Origin: an uncultured Raoultella sp. | GTDB lineage: Bacteria; Pseudomonadota; Gammaproteobacteria; Enterobacterales; Enterobacteriaceae | NCBI GenBank assembly: GCA_900759445.1 | Contig: CAAEVH010000063.1 | Location: 1 to 64,000 of the forward strand | DNA length: 64,000 nucleotides | Direction of reading: 5' to 3' | Shown: positions 25,361 through 33,146 of the stretch, piece after piece | Position numbering within the stretch: the stretch's first letter is position 1 | How the letters are laid out: the number at the start of each line of letters is the position of its first letter | Made by a program: the position numbers and the translations under genes | Notes under the pieces: model-generated | The model's input: the letters and a program-made list of their open reading frames with translations, nothing else | What the model was told of the DNA's origin: nothing | The model's database searches: none

Positions 25361-25407
25361 ATACAAGATGTAGGGCCGGGATGCATTCTAAGTTCTATAT
25401 GTAGTGA
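25361..25407 (-). promoter_or_regulatory. Two NrdR boxes overlapping the nrdD promoter
   Basis: Cores CAAGATGTAG (25364-25373) and CTATATGTAG (25395-25404) match the NrdR consensus CWATATATWG in 8 and 9 of 10 positions and are 31 bp apart, the helical spacing normal for NrdR box pairs. A -10-like TAGAAT (minus strand, 25390-25385) lies between them. Confidence 0.75.
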
Positions 25408-25448
25408 TTTGCATCAAAGATGTTTGCGATTTTATTGACGCAGAACAA
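25404..25448 (-). promoter_or_regulatory. Two FNR sites upstream of nrdD
   Basis: GTGATTTGCATCAA (25404-25417) and TTGACGCAGAACAA (25435-25448) match TTGAT-N4-ATCAA in 9 and 8 of 10 positions. Centres are 31 bp apart, as reported for E. coli nrdD, and imply a start near 25377. They support anaerobic activation. Confidence 0.75.
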
Positions 25449-25689
25449 AGTAAAAAGACGAGAGTACGGATGGTGGGCGCTGGCAGTTATGTAAATTTAT
25501 CTGACTATAAAATAAGCAAAAATTGGCCTGGAGGGGGAAGTATTCAGGCCGGAAATGCCATGCGTCAGGCCATCAGGGGGTCATGGCGCAGATCGACGCG
25601 CAGCAGCAGGGCATAGCGTGCCAGCTGCGGGCTATGGGCTCGCCTAAGTTTGCGAACCCGTAGCCCGGTTCTAGGCAGCGTTCCTGGGG
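25449..25689. other. Gap between nrdD promoter and treC
   Basis: Contains the treC terminator hairpin (25516-25550) and, nearer treC, degenerate GC-rich REP-like sequence (GTAGCCCGG...CCTGGGGTTAC, 25660-25692). No convincing gene. Confidence 0.6.
25516..25550 (-). terminator. Probable treC terminator
   Basis: GGCCTG (25525-25530) pairs with CAGGCC (25545-25550) around a 14-base loop; on the minus strand the stem is followed by AATTTTTGC. About 140 bp past the treC stop. Confidence 0.6.
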
Positions 25690-27345
25690 TTACGCCTGCA
25701 GCCACCAGACTGCTTCAAACGGTCGCAGGGTCATGGCGGCAGGGCGATTTGCCGCTTCCGCGTAATTGCTCATCAATACCTGCCAGTCGCCGTCCACCTC
25801 CTCCGGCTGCCAGCTCTGGAACTCGCGGCTCAGGTTCGCCGCGACGACCAGCGTTTTCCCCTGCCACTGACGGCGATAACACCACAGCGACGGATGCTCA
25901 GGCAGCAGGTCCAGGTAATCGCCCCAGGTCAGAACCGGCGTGGTTTTACGCAGCGCAATCAGCCGCTGGTAGGTGTAAAAGACCGAATCCGCATCCGCCA
26001 GCGCCGCCTCGACGTTAATCGTCCGATAGTTATCGCACAGCGCAATCCACGGTTCACCGGCGGTAAATCCGCCCTGGTCGCGAGCGTCCCACTGCATCGG
26101 CGTGCGGCTGTTGTCGCGCGATTTACTCGCCAGAATCGCCAGCAGCTCATCGGGCGCCTGCCCCTGCACCGAGCGCTCAATAAACATGTTGTGACTCTCG
26201 ACGTCGCGATAATCGCCGATCTGCGAGAAGTGCGGATTGGTCATGCCAATCTCTTCGCCCTGATAAATATAGGGAGTGCCCTGCATGCCGTGCAGGACCA
26301 TAGCCAGCATTTTCGCCGCCGGTACCCGGTATTCCCCTTCATCGCCAAAACGCGACACGATGCGCGGCTGATCGTGGTTACACCAGAACAGCGCATTCCA
26401 CGCCCGGTTGTGCATGCCCTGCTGCCAGTGGCTGAACAGCGCTTTCAGCGCCACGTAGTCCGGGCGCGCAAGGGTCCATTTTTCGCCGCCGGGATAGTCC
26501 ACCTTCAGATGGTGGAAGTTAAAGGTCATCGACAGCTCGCGGCCGTCCTGGGCGGCATATTGCTGGCAATGTTCCAGCGAGGTGGAGGACATCTCGCCGA
26601 CCGTCATCAGGTTGCGCGGCGTAAAGATATCGCGGCTCATCTCCTGCAGGAACTCGTGGACCCGCGGACCGTCGGTATAAAAACGGCGGCCATCGCCCTG
26701 GGTATCCGACGGGAAGGTTTGATCTTTCGAAATCAGGTTGACCACATCGAGGCGCAGGCCGTCGACGCCGCGGTCGGCCCAGAACTCGCACACCTTTTTG
26801 AGTTCCGCACGGACCGCCGGGTTTTCCCAGTTGAGATCCGCCTGCTCTGCGGCGAACAGATGCAGGTAGTACTGTCCGCTCTCCGCGTGCCACTGCCAGG
26901 CGTTGCCGCCAAACTTCGAACGCCAGTTATTGGGCGGCGTTGTCGGTTCGCCATCGCGCCAGATATAAAACTGGCGGTACGGGCTCGCTTTATTCAACGA
27001 CTCGCGGAACCAGGCGTGGGCGGTAGAGGTATGGTTGAAAACCATATCCAGCACGATACGGATCCCGCGGGCTTTCGCCTGAGCGACCAGTTCGTCGAAA
27101 TCATCCAGCGTGCCGTAAGTGGGGTCGATGGCGGTATAGTTCGCGACATCGTAGCCGTTATCGACCTGCGGAGAGACGTAGAAAGGCGTCAGCCAGATGG
27201 CGTCCACGCCAAGTTTTTGCAGATAGTCGAGGCGCGAGGTGACCCCACGCAGATCGCCGGTACCGCTGCCGGTCGTGTCCTGGAAACTCTTCGGATAAAT
27301 TTGATAAATAACGCCGTTTTGCCACCAGTGGGGGAGGGTATTCAT
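25690..27345 (-). CDS. treC: Trehalose-6-phosphate hydrolase
   Basis: 551-residue GH13 enzyme splitting cytosolic trehalose 6-phosphate to glucose and glucose 6-phosphate. (beta/alpha)8 motifs: DMVFNHTS, nucleophile Asp in GLRLDVVNLI, acid/base Glu in VGEMSS, and FWCNHDQPR. Matches E. coli TreC in length. Downstream of treB by 51 bp, with a hairpin between. Confidence 0.97.
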   Translation of the reverse strand: MNTLPHWWQNGVIYQIYPKSFQDTTGSGTGDLRGVTSRLDYLQKLGVDAIWLTPFYVSPQVDNGYDVANYTAIDPTYGTLDDFDELVAQAKARGIRIVLDMVFNHTSTAHAWFRESLNKASPYRQFYIWRDGEPTTPPNNWRSKFGGNAWQWHAESGQYYLHLFAAEQADLNWENPAVRAELKKVCEFWADRGVDGLRLDVVNLISKDQTFPSDTQGDGRRFYTDGPRVHEFLQEMSRDIFTPRNLMTVGEMSSTSLEHCQQYAAQDGRELSMTFNFHHLKVDYPGGEKWTLARPDYVALKALFSHWQQGMHNRAWNALFWCNHDQPRIVSRFGDEGEYRVPAAKMLAMVLHGMQGTPYIYQGEEIGMTNPHFSQIGDYRDVESHNMFIERSVQGQAPDELLAILASKSRDNSRTPMQWDARDQGGFTAGEPWIALCDNYRTINVEAALADADSVFYTYQRLIALRKTTPVLTWGDYLDLLPEHPSLWCYRRQWQGKTLVVAANLSREFQSWQPEEVDGDWQVLMSNYAEAANRPAAMTLRPFEAVWWLQA

Positions 27346-27367
27346 ATCGCTTTCCTGCTACAACGAA

Positions 27368-27385
27368 GGGGCGCCAGCGCGCCCC
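27368..27385 (-). terminator. Intercistronic hairpin treB-treC
   Basis: GGGGCGC/GCGCCCC with a 4-base loop. No T run in the minus direction, so probably a stability or partial-attenuation stem between the permease and hydrolase genes. Confidence 0.6.
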
Positions 27386-27396
27386 GGAAGAAAAAA

Positions 27397-28815
27397 TCAG
27401 ACAATCTGTAATGTGCCCTGACGGAACTTACGCTGATAAACGACGGTGGTGAGCACAATCGGCACCACTACCGCGATGACCATTGCTAAACCGTACACCT
27501 GCCAGTAAGTCGGTTGAATGGAGAGGATGCCCGGCAGCCCACCGACGCCGATCCCGTTCGCCATGACGCCATTCAGGCCGCACAGCAAGCCGGCAAGACC
27601 CGAGCCGATCATCGCGCAGAGCATCGGGAAGCGGTATTTCAGGTTGATCCCGTACATCGCCGGTTCGGTTACCCCGAGGTAGGCCGAGATAGCGGCCGGC
27701 ACCGAGATCTCACGTTCGTTCTGTTTGCGGCTGGCGATAATAATCCCGACCACTGCCGAAGCCTGAGCGATGTTGGACAGCGCAATCAGCGGCCATACCG
27801 GCGTTCCGCCCATGCTTTGAATCATCTGCATATCGATAGCCAGCGTGGTCTGATGGACCCCGGTAATGACCAATGGAGCGTAGAGGAAGCCGAACAGCGC
27901 GGCGCCAATCGGCGCGAAGCTACCGGTCATCAGGTGGCGCACGGCAAAGGCGACGCCATCGCCGATCATGCGGCCAAACGGACCGATAAAGGCGTGGGCG
28001 AGGAACACCGCCAGAATCAGGGAGCAGACCGGCACCACCACCAGATAGAGGTAGTCAGGCACGATGCGTTTCAGGCGTGTTTCGATAAAGCCGAGCGCCA
28101 GACCCGCCAGCAGCGCCGGGATGACCTGCGCCTGGTAGCCGACCTTCGCAATCGTAAACAGGCCGAAGTTCCATACTTCCGGCACCTGCTGGCCCAGCAT
28201 ATAAGCGTTCATCAGCTGTGGAGAGACCAGCGTGACGCCGAGCACGATGCCGAGGATCGGCGTGCCGCCCATTTTCTTCACCGCTGACCAGCAGATACCC
28301 ACCGGCAGGTAGAAGAAGATGGCTTCGCCAATCAGCCACAGGAAGTCATAAATGGTTTTCAGCGACGGGTGCATTTGCGCCAGCGTTTGCCCGTTGCTCA
28401 TCGGCAGATCGCCGATCACGTTACGGAAACCGAGGATCAGACCGCCGCTGATCAGCGCCGGCAGCAGCGGGAAGAAGATCTCGGCAAAATGCGAGATCAG
28501 CTGCTCGTGCCACTTCATATTTTGCCGCGCCGCCTGCTTGGCCTGTTCCTTATCGGCAGACGCTTTGCCGGTGGTCGCCAGCAGGGCTTTGTAGTAATCG
28601 CCGACTTCTGTGCCGATCACCACCTGGAACTGCCCGGCGTTGGTAAAGCAGCCTTTCACCATGCGAAGCTGCTCAATTTCTTTTGGTTTGGCGATGGCCG
28701 GATTGTTCAGCACAAAGCGTAGACGGGTAATACAGTGACTGACGGTAGCAATGTTATCGCGCCCGCCGACCAGTTCGATTAATTTATCGATGTCCTGCTG
28801 ATTTACTTTGCTCAT
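27397..28815 (-). CDS. treB: Trehalose PTS permease EIIBC
   Basis: 472 residues. N-terminal EIIB domain with phosphorylated Cys28 (SHCITRLRF) and C-terminal EIIC membrane domain with about ten transmembrane segments. It imports trehalose as trehalose 6-phosphate using EIIA-Glc, since it has no EIIA of its own. Preceded by a TreR-type operator. Confidence 0.97.
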   Translation of the reverse strand: MSKVNQQDIDKLIELVGGRDNIATVSHCITRLRFVLNNPAIAKPKEIEQLRMVKGCFTNAGQFQVVIGTEVGDYYKALLATTGKASADKEQAKQAARQNMKWHEQLISHFAEIFFPLLPALISGGLILGFRNVIGDLPMSNGQTLAQMHPSLKTIYDFLWLIGEAIFFYLPVGICWSAVKKMGGTPILGIVLGVTLVSPQLMNAYMLGQQVPEVWNFGLFTIAKVGYQAQVIPALLAGLALGFIETRLKRIVPDYLYLVVVPVCSLILAVFLAHAFIGPFGRMIGDGVAFAVRHLMTGSFAPIGAALFGFLYAPLVITGVHQTTLAIDMQMIQSMGGTPVWPLIALSNIAQASAVVGIIIASRKQNEREISVPAAISAYLGVTEPAMYGINLKYRFPMLCAMIGSGLAGLLCGLNGVMANGIGVGGLPGILSIQPTYWQVYGLAMVIAVVVPIVLTTVVYQRKFRQGTLQIV

Positions 28816-28894
28816 TATGAGGCCTCAAAACAGAGGGAAGAGATTGCGTAATGACCTGAGACGAATCCTAACCGCTCCGTTCAACTTTCAAAAT

Positions 28895-28906
28895 GGGAAC
28901 GTTCCC
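28895..28906. promoter_or_regulatory. TreR operator upstream of treB
   Basis: GGGAACGTTCCC is a perfect 12-bp palindrome 80 bp before treB, matching the known TreR operator type. A CRP half-site-like TGTGATCG on the minus strand lies just upstream (around 28915-28925). Confidence 0.75.
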
Positions 28907-28944
28907 GAAACGCAGCAACGATCACATAAATCCAACAAACGAGC

Positions 28945-29892
28945 TTAAATCAGCGCGGCGGGAATGACGATTTGACGTGGTTCTGCCTGGCCGCCGATCT
29001 GGGCGATCAGCTGTTGGGCCGCCTGGCGACCGGCCTCGGCGTAACCGGGATTCACGGTCAGGATTTCCGGATGGAGGAACTTCATCAGCGGCGTACTGCC
29101 GACGCTGGCGACCTGCAGATGTCCAATACGTTGCTCTTGCAAATACTTGCTGGCGCCGAGGGCGAGGGTATCGGTCGCGCACAGCAGCGCGCTGGTATCG
29201 GGGGTCAGCACGCTGGCGACATTTTCATAGCCCTGTTTCATGGCCAGTCCCGGCAGGGCGGCAGACGGGGTCAACTGGTGCTGCTCGCAAAAATTGAGGT
29301 AGGCCTGATGGCGGCGTTGCCCGGTGGTGACGTCGCTATGCGGTACCCCGAGGAAGCTGATATGCCGATGGCCGCCATCGTACAGACGCTGCATCAGCAT
29401 GTTCACCGCGCCGTTGTCGTCGTAGCAGACGGAGGCGAATCCCGGCGCGTCGCGGGCCAGCAGCACCATCGATTCCCGCCACGGCGTCAGCATCTCTTCG
29501 GTAATGCCGGTAAAGCCGAACAGCACCATGCCGTCGATATTGCGGCGGGCGAGGATCCCAAGGTGCTCGCCGACCAGCGCGGGAGAGAACTGACTTTCCA
29601 TCATAATCGGATCGTAACCCTGCTCGTAAAAGGCGGGCAGCATCGTCTGTACGGCAAGGTTTTCCGACAGCGAGTCAAGACGGGTGACGATAATCGCGAC
29701 CACTTTATCGCTTTGACCCCGCATCGCCCGCGCTGAGCGGGAGGGCGAGAAGCCGTGCTGCTGCATCACCGCCTCGACCCGTTCACGGGTGCGCTCATTG
29801 ACGCCGCTTTCATTATTAAGCACGCGGGATACCGTCGATTTCCCGACGCCGCTTAAGCGCGCGATATCTTTGATGGTCAGCCGGTTTTGCAT
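28945..29892 (-). CDS. treR: Trehalose operon repressor
   Basis: 315-residue LacI-family repressor: N-terminal HTH and hinge (LTIKDIARLSGVGKSTVSRVLNNESG) and a periplasmic-binding-like domain for trehalose 6-phosphate. ATG 29892 gives the E. coli-type start MQNRLTIKDI; an extension of 22 codons is not used. Upstream of treBC on the same strand, divergent from mgtA. Confidence 0.96.
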   Translation of the reverse strand: MQNRLTIKDIARLSGVGKSTVSRVLNNESGVNERTRERVEAVMQQHGFSPSRSARAMRGQSDKVVAIIVTRLDSLSENLAVQTMLPAFYEQGYDPIMMESQFSPALVGEHLGILARRNIDGMVLFGFTGITEEMLTPWRESMVLLARDAPGFASVCYDDNGAVNMLMQRLYDGGHRHISFLGVPHSDVTTGQRRHQAYLNFCEQHQLTPSAALPGLAMKQGYENVASVLTPDTSALLCATDTLALGASKYLQEQRIGHLQVASVGSTPLMKFLHPEILTVNPGYAEAGRQAAQQLIAQIGGQAEPRQIVIPAALI

Positions 29893-29963
29893 GCAGAGGT
29901 CTCGTCGTGGTCCGATAAAAGTGAGCCTAATGCTACTCAACCAAACCGCAATGAGCAAAGTCT

Positions 29964-29998
29964 GGTTTACGTCTTGTTTAGTTACGCGGGGTTATCAT
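29964..29998 (+). promoter_or_regulatory. PhoP box and -10 of the mgtA promoter
   Basis: GGTTTA-N5-TGTTTA (29964-29980) is a near-perfect PhoP direct repeat. A -10-like TATCAT begins 12 bp later (29993-29998), the normal PhoP spacing, implying a transcript start near 30005 and a leader of about 266 nt. Confidence 0.8.
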
Positions 29999-30004
29999 TA
30001 AGAC

Positions 30005-30270
30005 AGTGGCTATAAATTGCCTGTTGTTCGCGGTACTCTCGCGCCGCTTTTACTCACTTACCGGAGATTATATGGACCCCGATCCCACTCCTCATCCTCG
30101 ATGGAGTTATATCCTTTTCCGGTAAGCCTGCTTAGCACTGCTTTACCGGAAGCGTAAAGCAGTGACGTCCTTGATGTCCCTGCCATAAAAAAATAATACC
30201 GGACAGGTAAGGTTGTATCGTGCCTGTCTGTTTTGCCGCGTTCTTTTGTAAGAGCGTGGAGGGACTGTTT
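30005..30270 (+). ncRNA. mgtA 5' leader RNA (Mg2+/proline-responsive)
   Basis: The 266-nt region from the inferred start to mgtA equals the Salmonella leader in length. It encodes mgtL and contains the stem AGCACTGCTTTACCGG/GTAAAGCAGT around 30131-30160. By analogy it controls Rho-dependent read-through into mgtA in response to Mg2+ and proline. Confidence 0.7.
30072..30125 (+). CDS. mgtL: MgtL leader peptide
   Basis: 17 residues, MDPDPTPHPRWSYILFR, with ribosome site GGAG 8 bp before the ATG. The proline-rich start (four Pro in nine residues) matches E. coli MgtL; the middle differs (WSY in place of basic residues). Slow translation of the Pro codons and low Mg2+ are known to open the mgtA leader. 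Confidence 0.9.
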   Translation: MDPDPTPHPRWSYILFR

Positions 30271-32979
30271 ATGCTGAAAAATATCACCCGGCAGCTGTTT
30301 GCACAGCTCAGCCGCCATTTGCCGCGCCGACTGGTTCAGCGCGATCCGTTACCTGATGCCCGCAATCTGGCCACCGCGCCGATTCCGGATTCGCTGGGTA
30401 AGCACTGCCTGAACGTGGCGGCGATGGACGAAAATGAAATCTGGCGCGCCTTCGAAAGCCACCCGGAAGGGCTTAACGATGCCGAGGTTGCGCAGAAAAT
30501 TGCCCGCCACGGCGATAACCAAATTCCGGCGCAAAAACCGGCGCCGTGGTGGGTGCACCTCTGGACCTGCTACCGCAACCCGTTCAACCTGCTGCTGACC
30601 GTGCTGGGTATCGTCTCGTATGCGACGGAAGACCTGTTTGCTGCCGGCGTGATTGCGCTGATGGTGGGGATCTCCACGCTGCTCAATTTCATTCAGGAAG
30701 CCCGCTCGACCAAAGCGGCGGATGCGCTGAAGGCGATGGTCAGCAACACCGCGACGGTGCTGCGGGTGGTCAACGAACAGGGCGAAAGCCGCTGGTGCGA
30801 ACTGCCGATTGACCGCCTGGTGCCGGGCGATATCGTGAAGCTGTCGGCCGGGGATATGATCCCGGCGGACCTGCGTATTCTTCAGGCGCGGGATCTGTTC
30901 GTGGCCCAGGCATCGCTGACCGGTGAATCGCTGCCGGTGGAAAAAGTGGCCCGCAGCCGCGACCCGCAGCAGAGCAACCCGCTTGAGTGCGATACCCTGT
31001 GCTTTATGGGCACCAACGTGGTGAGCGGGTCGGCGCAGGCGATGGTCTTCGCCACCGGCGGCAACACCTGGTTTGGTCAGTTGGCCGGGCGGGTTAGCGA
31101 GCAGGAGAGCGAACCCAATGCTTTCCAGAAAGGTATCAGCCGCGTCAGCATGCTGTTGATCCGCTTTATGCTGGTGATGGCGCCGGTGGTGCTGCTGATT
31201 AACGGCTACACCAAAGGCGACTGGTGGGAAGCGGCGCTGTTTGCCCTTTCGGTGGCGGTAGGCCTGACGCCGGAGATGTTGCCGATGATTGTCACCTCGA
31301 CCCTGGCGCGCGGGGCGGTGAAGCTGTCGAAACAGAAAGTCATTGTGAAGCACCTCGACGCGATTCAGAACTTTGGCGCGATGGACATCCTGTGCACGGA
31401 TAAAACCGGCACCCTGACTCAGGATAAAATCGTGCTGGAAAACCATACTGATATTTCCGGTAAGGTCAGCGAGCGGGTTCTGCATTGCGCATGGCTGAAC
31501 AGCCACTATCAGACCGGGTTGAAAAACCTGCTCGATAAGGCGGTGCTGGAAGGCGTGGATCTGGATGCGGCGCGCCAGCTTTCTGAACGCTGGCAGAAAG
31601 TCGATGAAATTCCGTTCGACTTTGAACGTCGCCGTATGTCGGTGGTGGTGAGTGAACAGGATGGCGTGCATCAGCTGATCTGCAAAGGCGCGCTACAGGA
31701 GATCCTGAACGTCTCGACTCAGGTGCGGCATAACGGTGAAATCGTGCCGCTGGACGACACCATGCTGCGCCGTATCAAACGCGTCACCGATACCCTGAAT
31801 CGCCAGGGGCTGCGCGTGGTGGCGGTGGCGACCAAATATCTGCCCGCCCGCGAAGGCGACTATCAGCGCATTGACGAGTCCGATCTGATCCTTGAAGGCT
31901 ACATCGCCTTCCTCGACCCGCCGAAAGAGACCACCGCCCCGGCGCTGAAAGCGCTGAAGGCCAGCGGGATTACCGTCAAAATTCTCACCGGCGATAGCGA
32001 GCTGGTGGCGGCGAAAGTGTGCCATGAAGTGGGTCTGGACGCCGGCGAGGTCGTCACCGGTAGCCAGATTGAAGGCATGAGCGATGACGAGCTGGCGGCG
32101 CTGGCCAAACGCACGACCCTGTTTGCCCGTCTTGCGCCGTTACATAAAGAGCGTATCGTCACGCTGCTTAAACGCGAAGGCCATGTGGTTGGCTTTATGG
32201 GCGACGGCATCAACGATGCGCCGGCGCTGCGCGCGGCGGATATCGGTATCTCCGTGGATGGCGCGGTGGATATTGCGCGTGAAGCGGCGGATATTATTCT
32301 GCTGGAAAAAAGCCTGATGGTGCTGGAAGAGGGGGTGATCGAAGGACGCCGCACTTTCGCCAACATGCTGAAGTACATCAAAATGACCGCCAGTTCGAAC
32401 TTTGGTAACGTCTTCAGCGTGCTGGTGGCGAGCGCCTTTCTGCCGTTCCTGCCAATGCTGCCGCTGCACTTGCTGATCCAGAACCTGCTGTACGATGTAT
32501 CCCAGGTGGCGATCCCGTTTGATAACGTCGACGACGAGCAGATTCAAAAACCGCAGCGCTGGAACCCCTCGGAACTGGGGCGCTTTATGGTCTTCTTTGG
32601 CCCGATAAGCTCGATTTTCGATATCCTGACCTTCTGCCTGATGTGGTGGGTGTTCCAGGCCAATGTGCCGGAAGCCCAGACGCTGTTCCAGTCGGGCTGG
32701 TTTATTGAAGGGCTGCTGTCGCAAACGCTGATTGTGCATATGATTCGTACGCGACGCATTCCGTTTGTTCAGAGCCGCGCCGCGTGGCCGCTGTTTGCCA
32801 TGACGCTGGTGGTGATGCTGGTTGGTATCGCGCTGCCGTTCTCGCCGCTGGCGGGCTATCTGCAGTTGCAGGCCCTGCCGCTGAGCTACTTCCCGTGGCT
32901 GATTGCTATTCTGGCAGGCTACATGACGCTGACGCAGATGGTAAAAGGCTTCTACAGCCGTCGCTACGGCTGGCAATAA
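30271..32979 (+). CDS. mgtA: Mg2+-importing P-type ATPase
   Basis: 902-residue P3B-type ATPase of the inner membrane, importing Mg2+ under limitation. Phosphorylated Asp377 in CTDKTGTLT, actuator TGES motif (LTGESLPVEK), hinge GDGINDAPALRAADIG, about ten transmembrane segments. ATG 30271 follows GTGGAGGG; the open frame upstream lies in the leader. A strong terminator follows. Confidence 0.97.
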   Translation: MLKNITRQLFAQLSRHLPRRLVQRDPLPDARNLATAPIPDSLGKHCLNVAAMDENEIWRAFESHPEGLNDAEVAQKIARHGDNQIPAQKPAPWWVHLWTCYRNPFNLLLTVLGIVSYATEDLFAAGVIALMVGISTLLNFIQEARSTKAADALKAMVSNTATVLRVVNEQGESRWCELPIDRLVPGDIVKLSAGDMIPADLRILQARDLFVAQASLTGESLPVEKVARSRDPQQSNPLECDTLCFMGTNVVSGSAQAMVFATGGNTWFGQLAGRVSEQESEPNAFQKGISRVSMLLIRFMLVMAPVVLLINGYTKGDWWEAALFALSVAVGLTPEMLPMIVTSTLARGAVKLSKQKVIVKHLDAIQNFGAMDILCTDKTGTLTQDKIVLENHTDISGKVSERVLHCAWLNSHYQTGLKNLLDKAVLEGVDLDAARQLSERWQKVDEIPFDFERRRMSVVVSEQDGVHQLICKGALQEILNVSTQVRHNGEIVPLDDTMLRRIKRVTDTLNRQGLRVVAVATKYLPAREGDYQRIDESDLILEGYIAFLDPPKETTAPALKALKASGITVKILTGDSELVAAKVCHEVGLDAGEVVTGSQIEGMSDDELAALAKRTTLFARLAPLHKERIVTLLKREGHVVGFMGDGINDAPALRAADIGISVDGAVDIAREAADIILLEKSLMVLEEGVIEGRRTFANMLKYIKMTASSNFGNVFSVLVASAFLPFLPMLPLHLLIQNLLYDVSQVAIPFDNVDDEQIQKPQRWNPSELGRFMVFFGPISSIFDILTFCLMWWVFQANVPEAQTLFQSGWFIEGLLSQTLIVHMIRTRRIPFVQSRAAWPLFAMTLVVMLVGIALPFSPLAGYLQLQALPLSYFPWLIAILAGYMTLTQMVKGFYSRRYGWQ

Positions 32980-32993
32980 CCCCTCTTTGTGCC

Positions 32994-33026
32994 GACCGTT
33001 CTCCCTCAAGGGAGGACGGTCTTTTT
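32994..33026 (+). terminator. mgtA terminator
   Basis: GACCGTTCTCCC pairs with GGGAGGACGGTC (one G-T pair) and is followed by TTTTT. Confidence 0.92.
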
Positions 33027-33146
33027 GGCATTTCTCTTAAATCTCAGAAAGTTGTGAACCCCGTCATCCCCTTTGCTTGACGCTCTTTTGCGCGCATGTT
33101 AACCCAATGTTTTGCTTTTTTTGGCCCGTCATCACAAGGAAAACTC

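Noticed and set aside
25404..25616. 70-codon plus-strand frame upstream of nrdD
   Set aside because: It overlaps the FNR sites and the treC terminator, has no ribosome site and resembles no protein I know.
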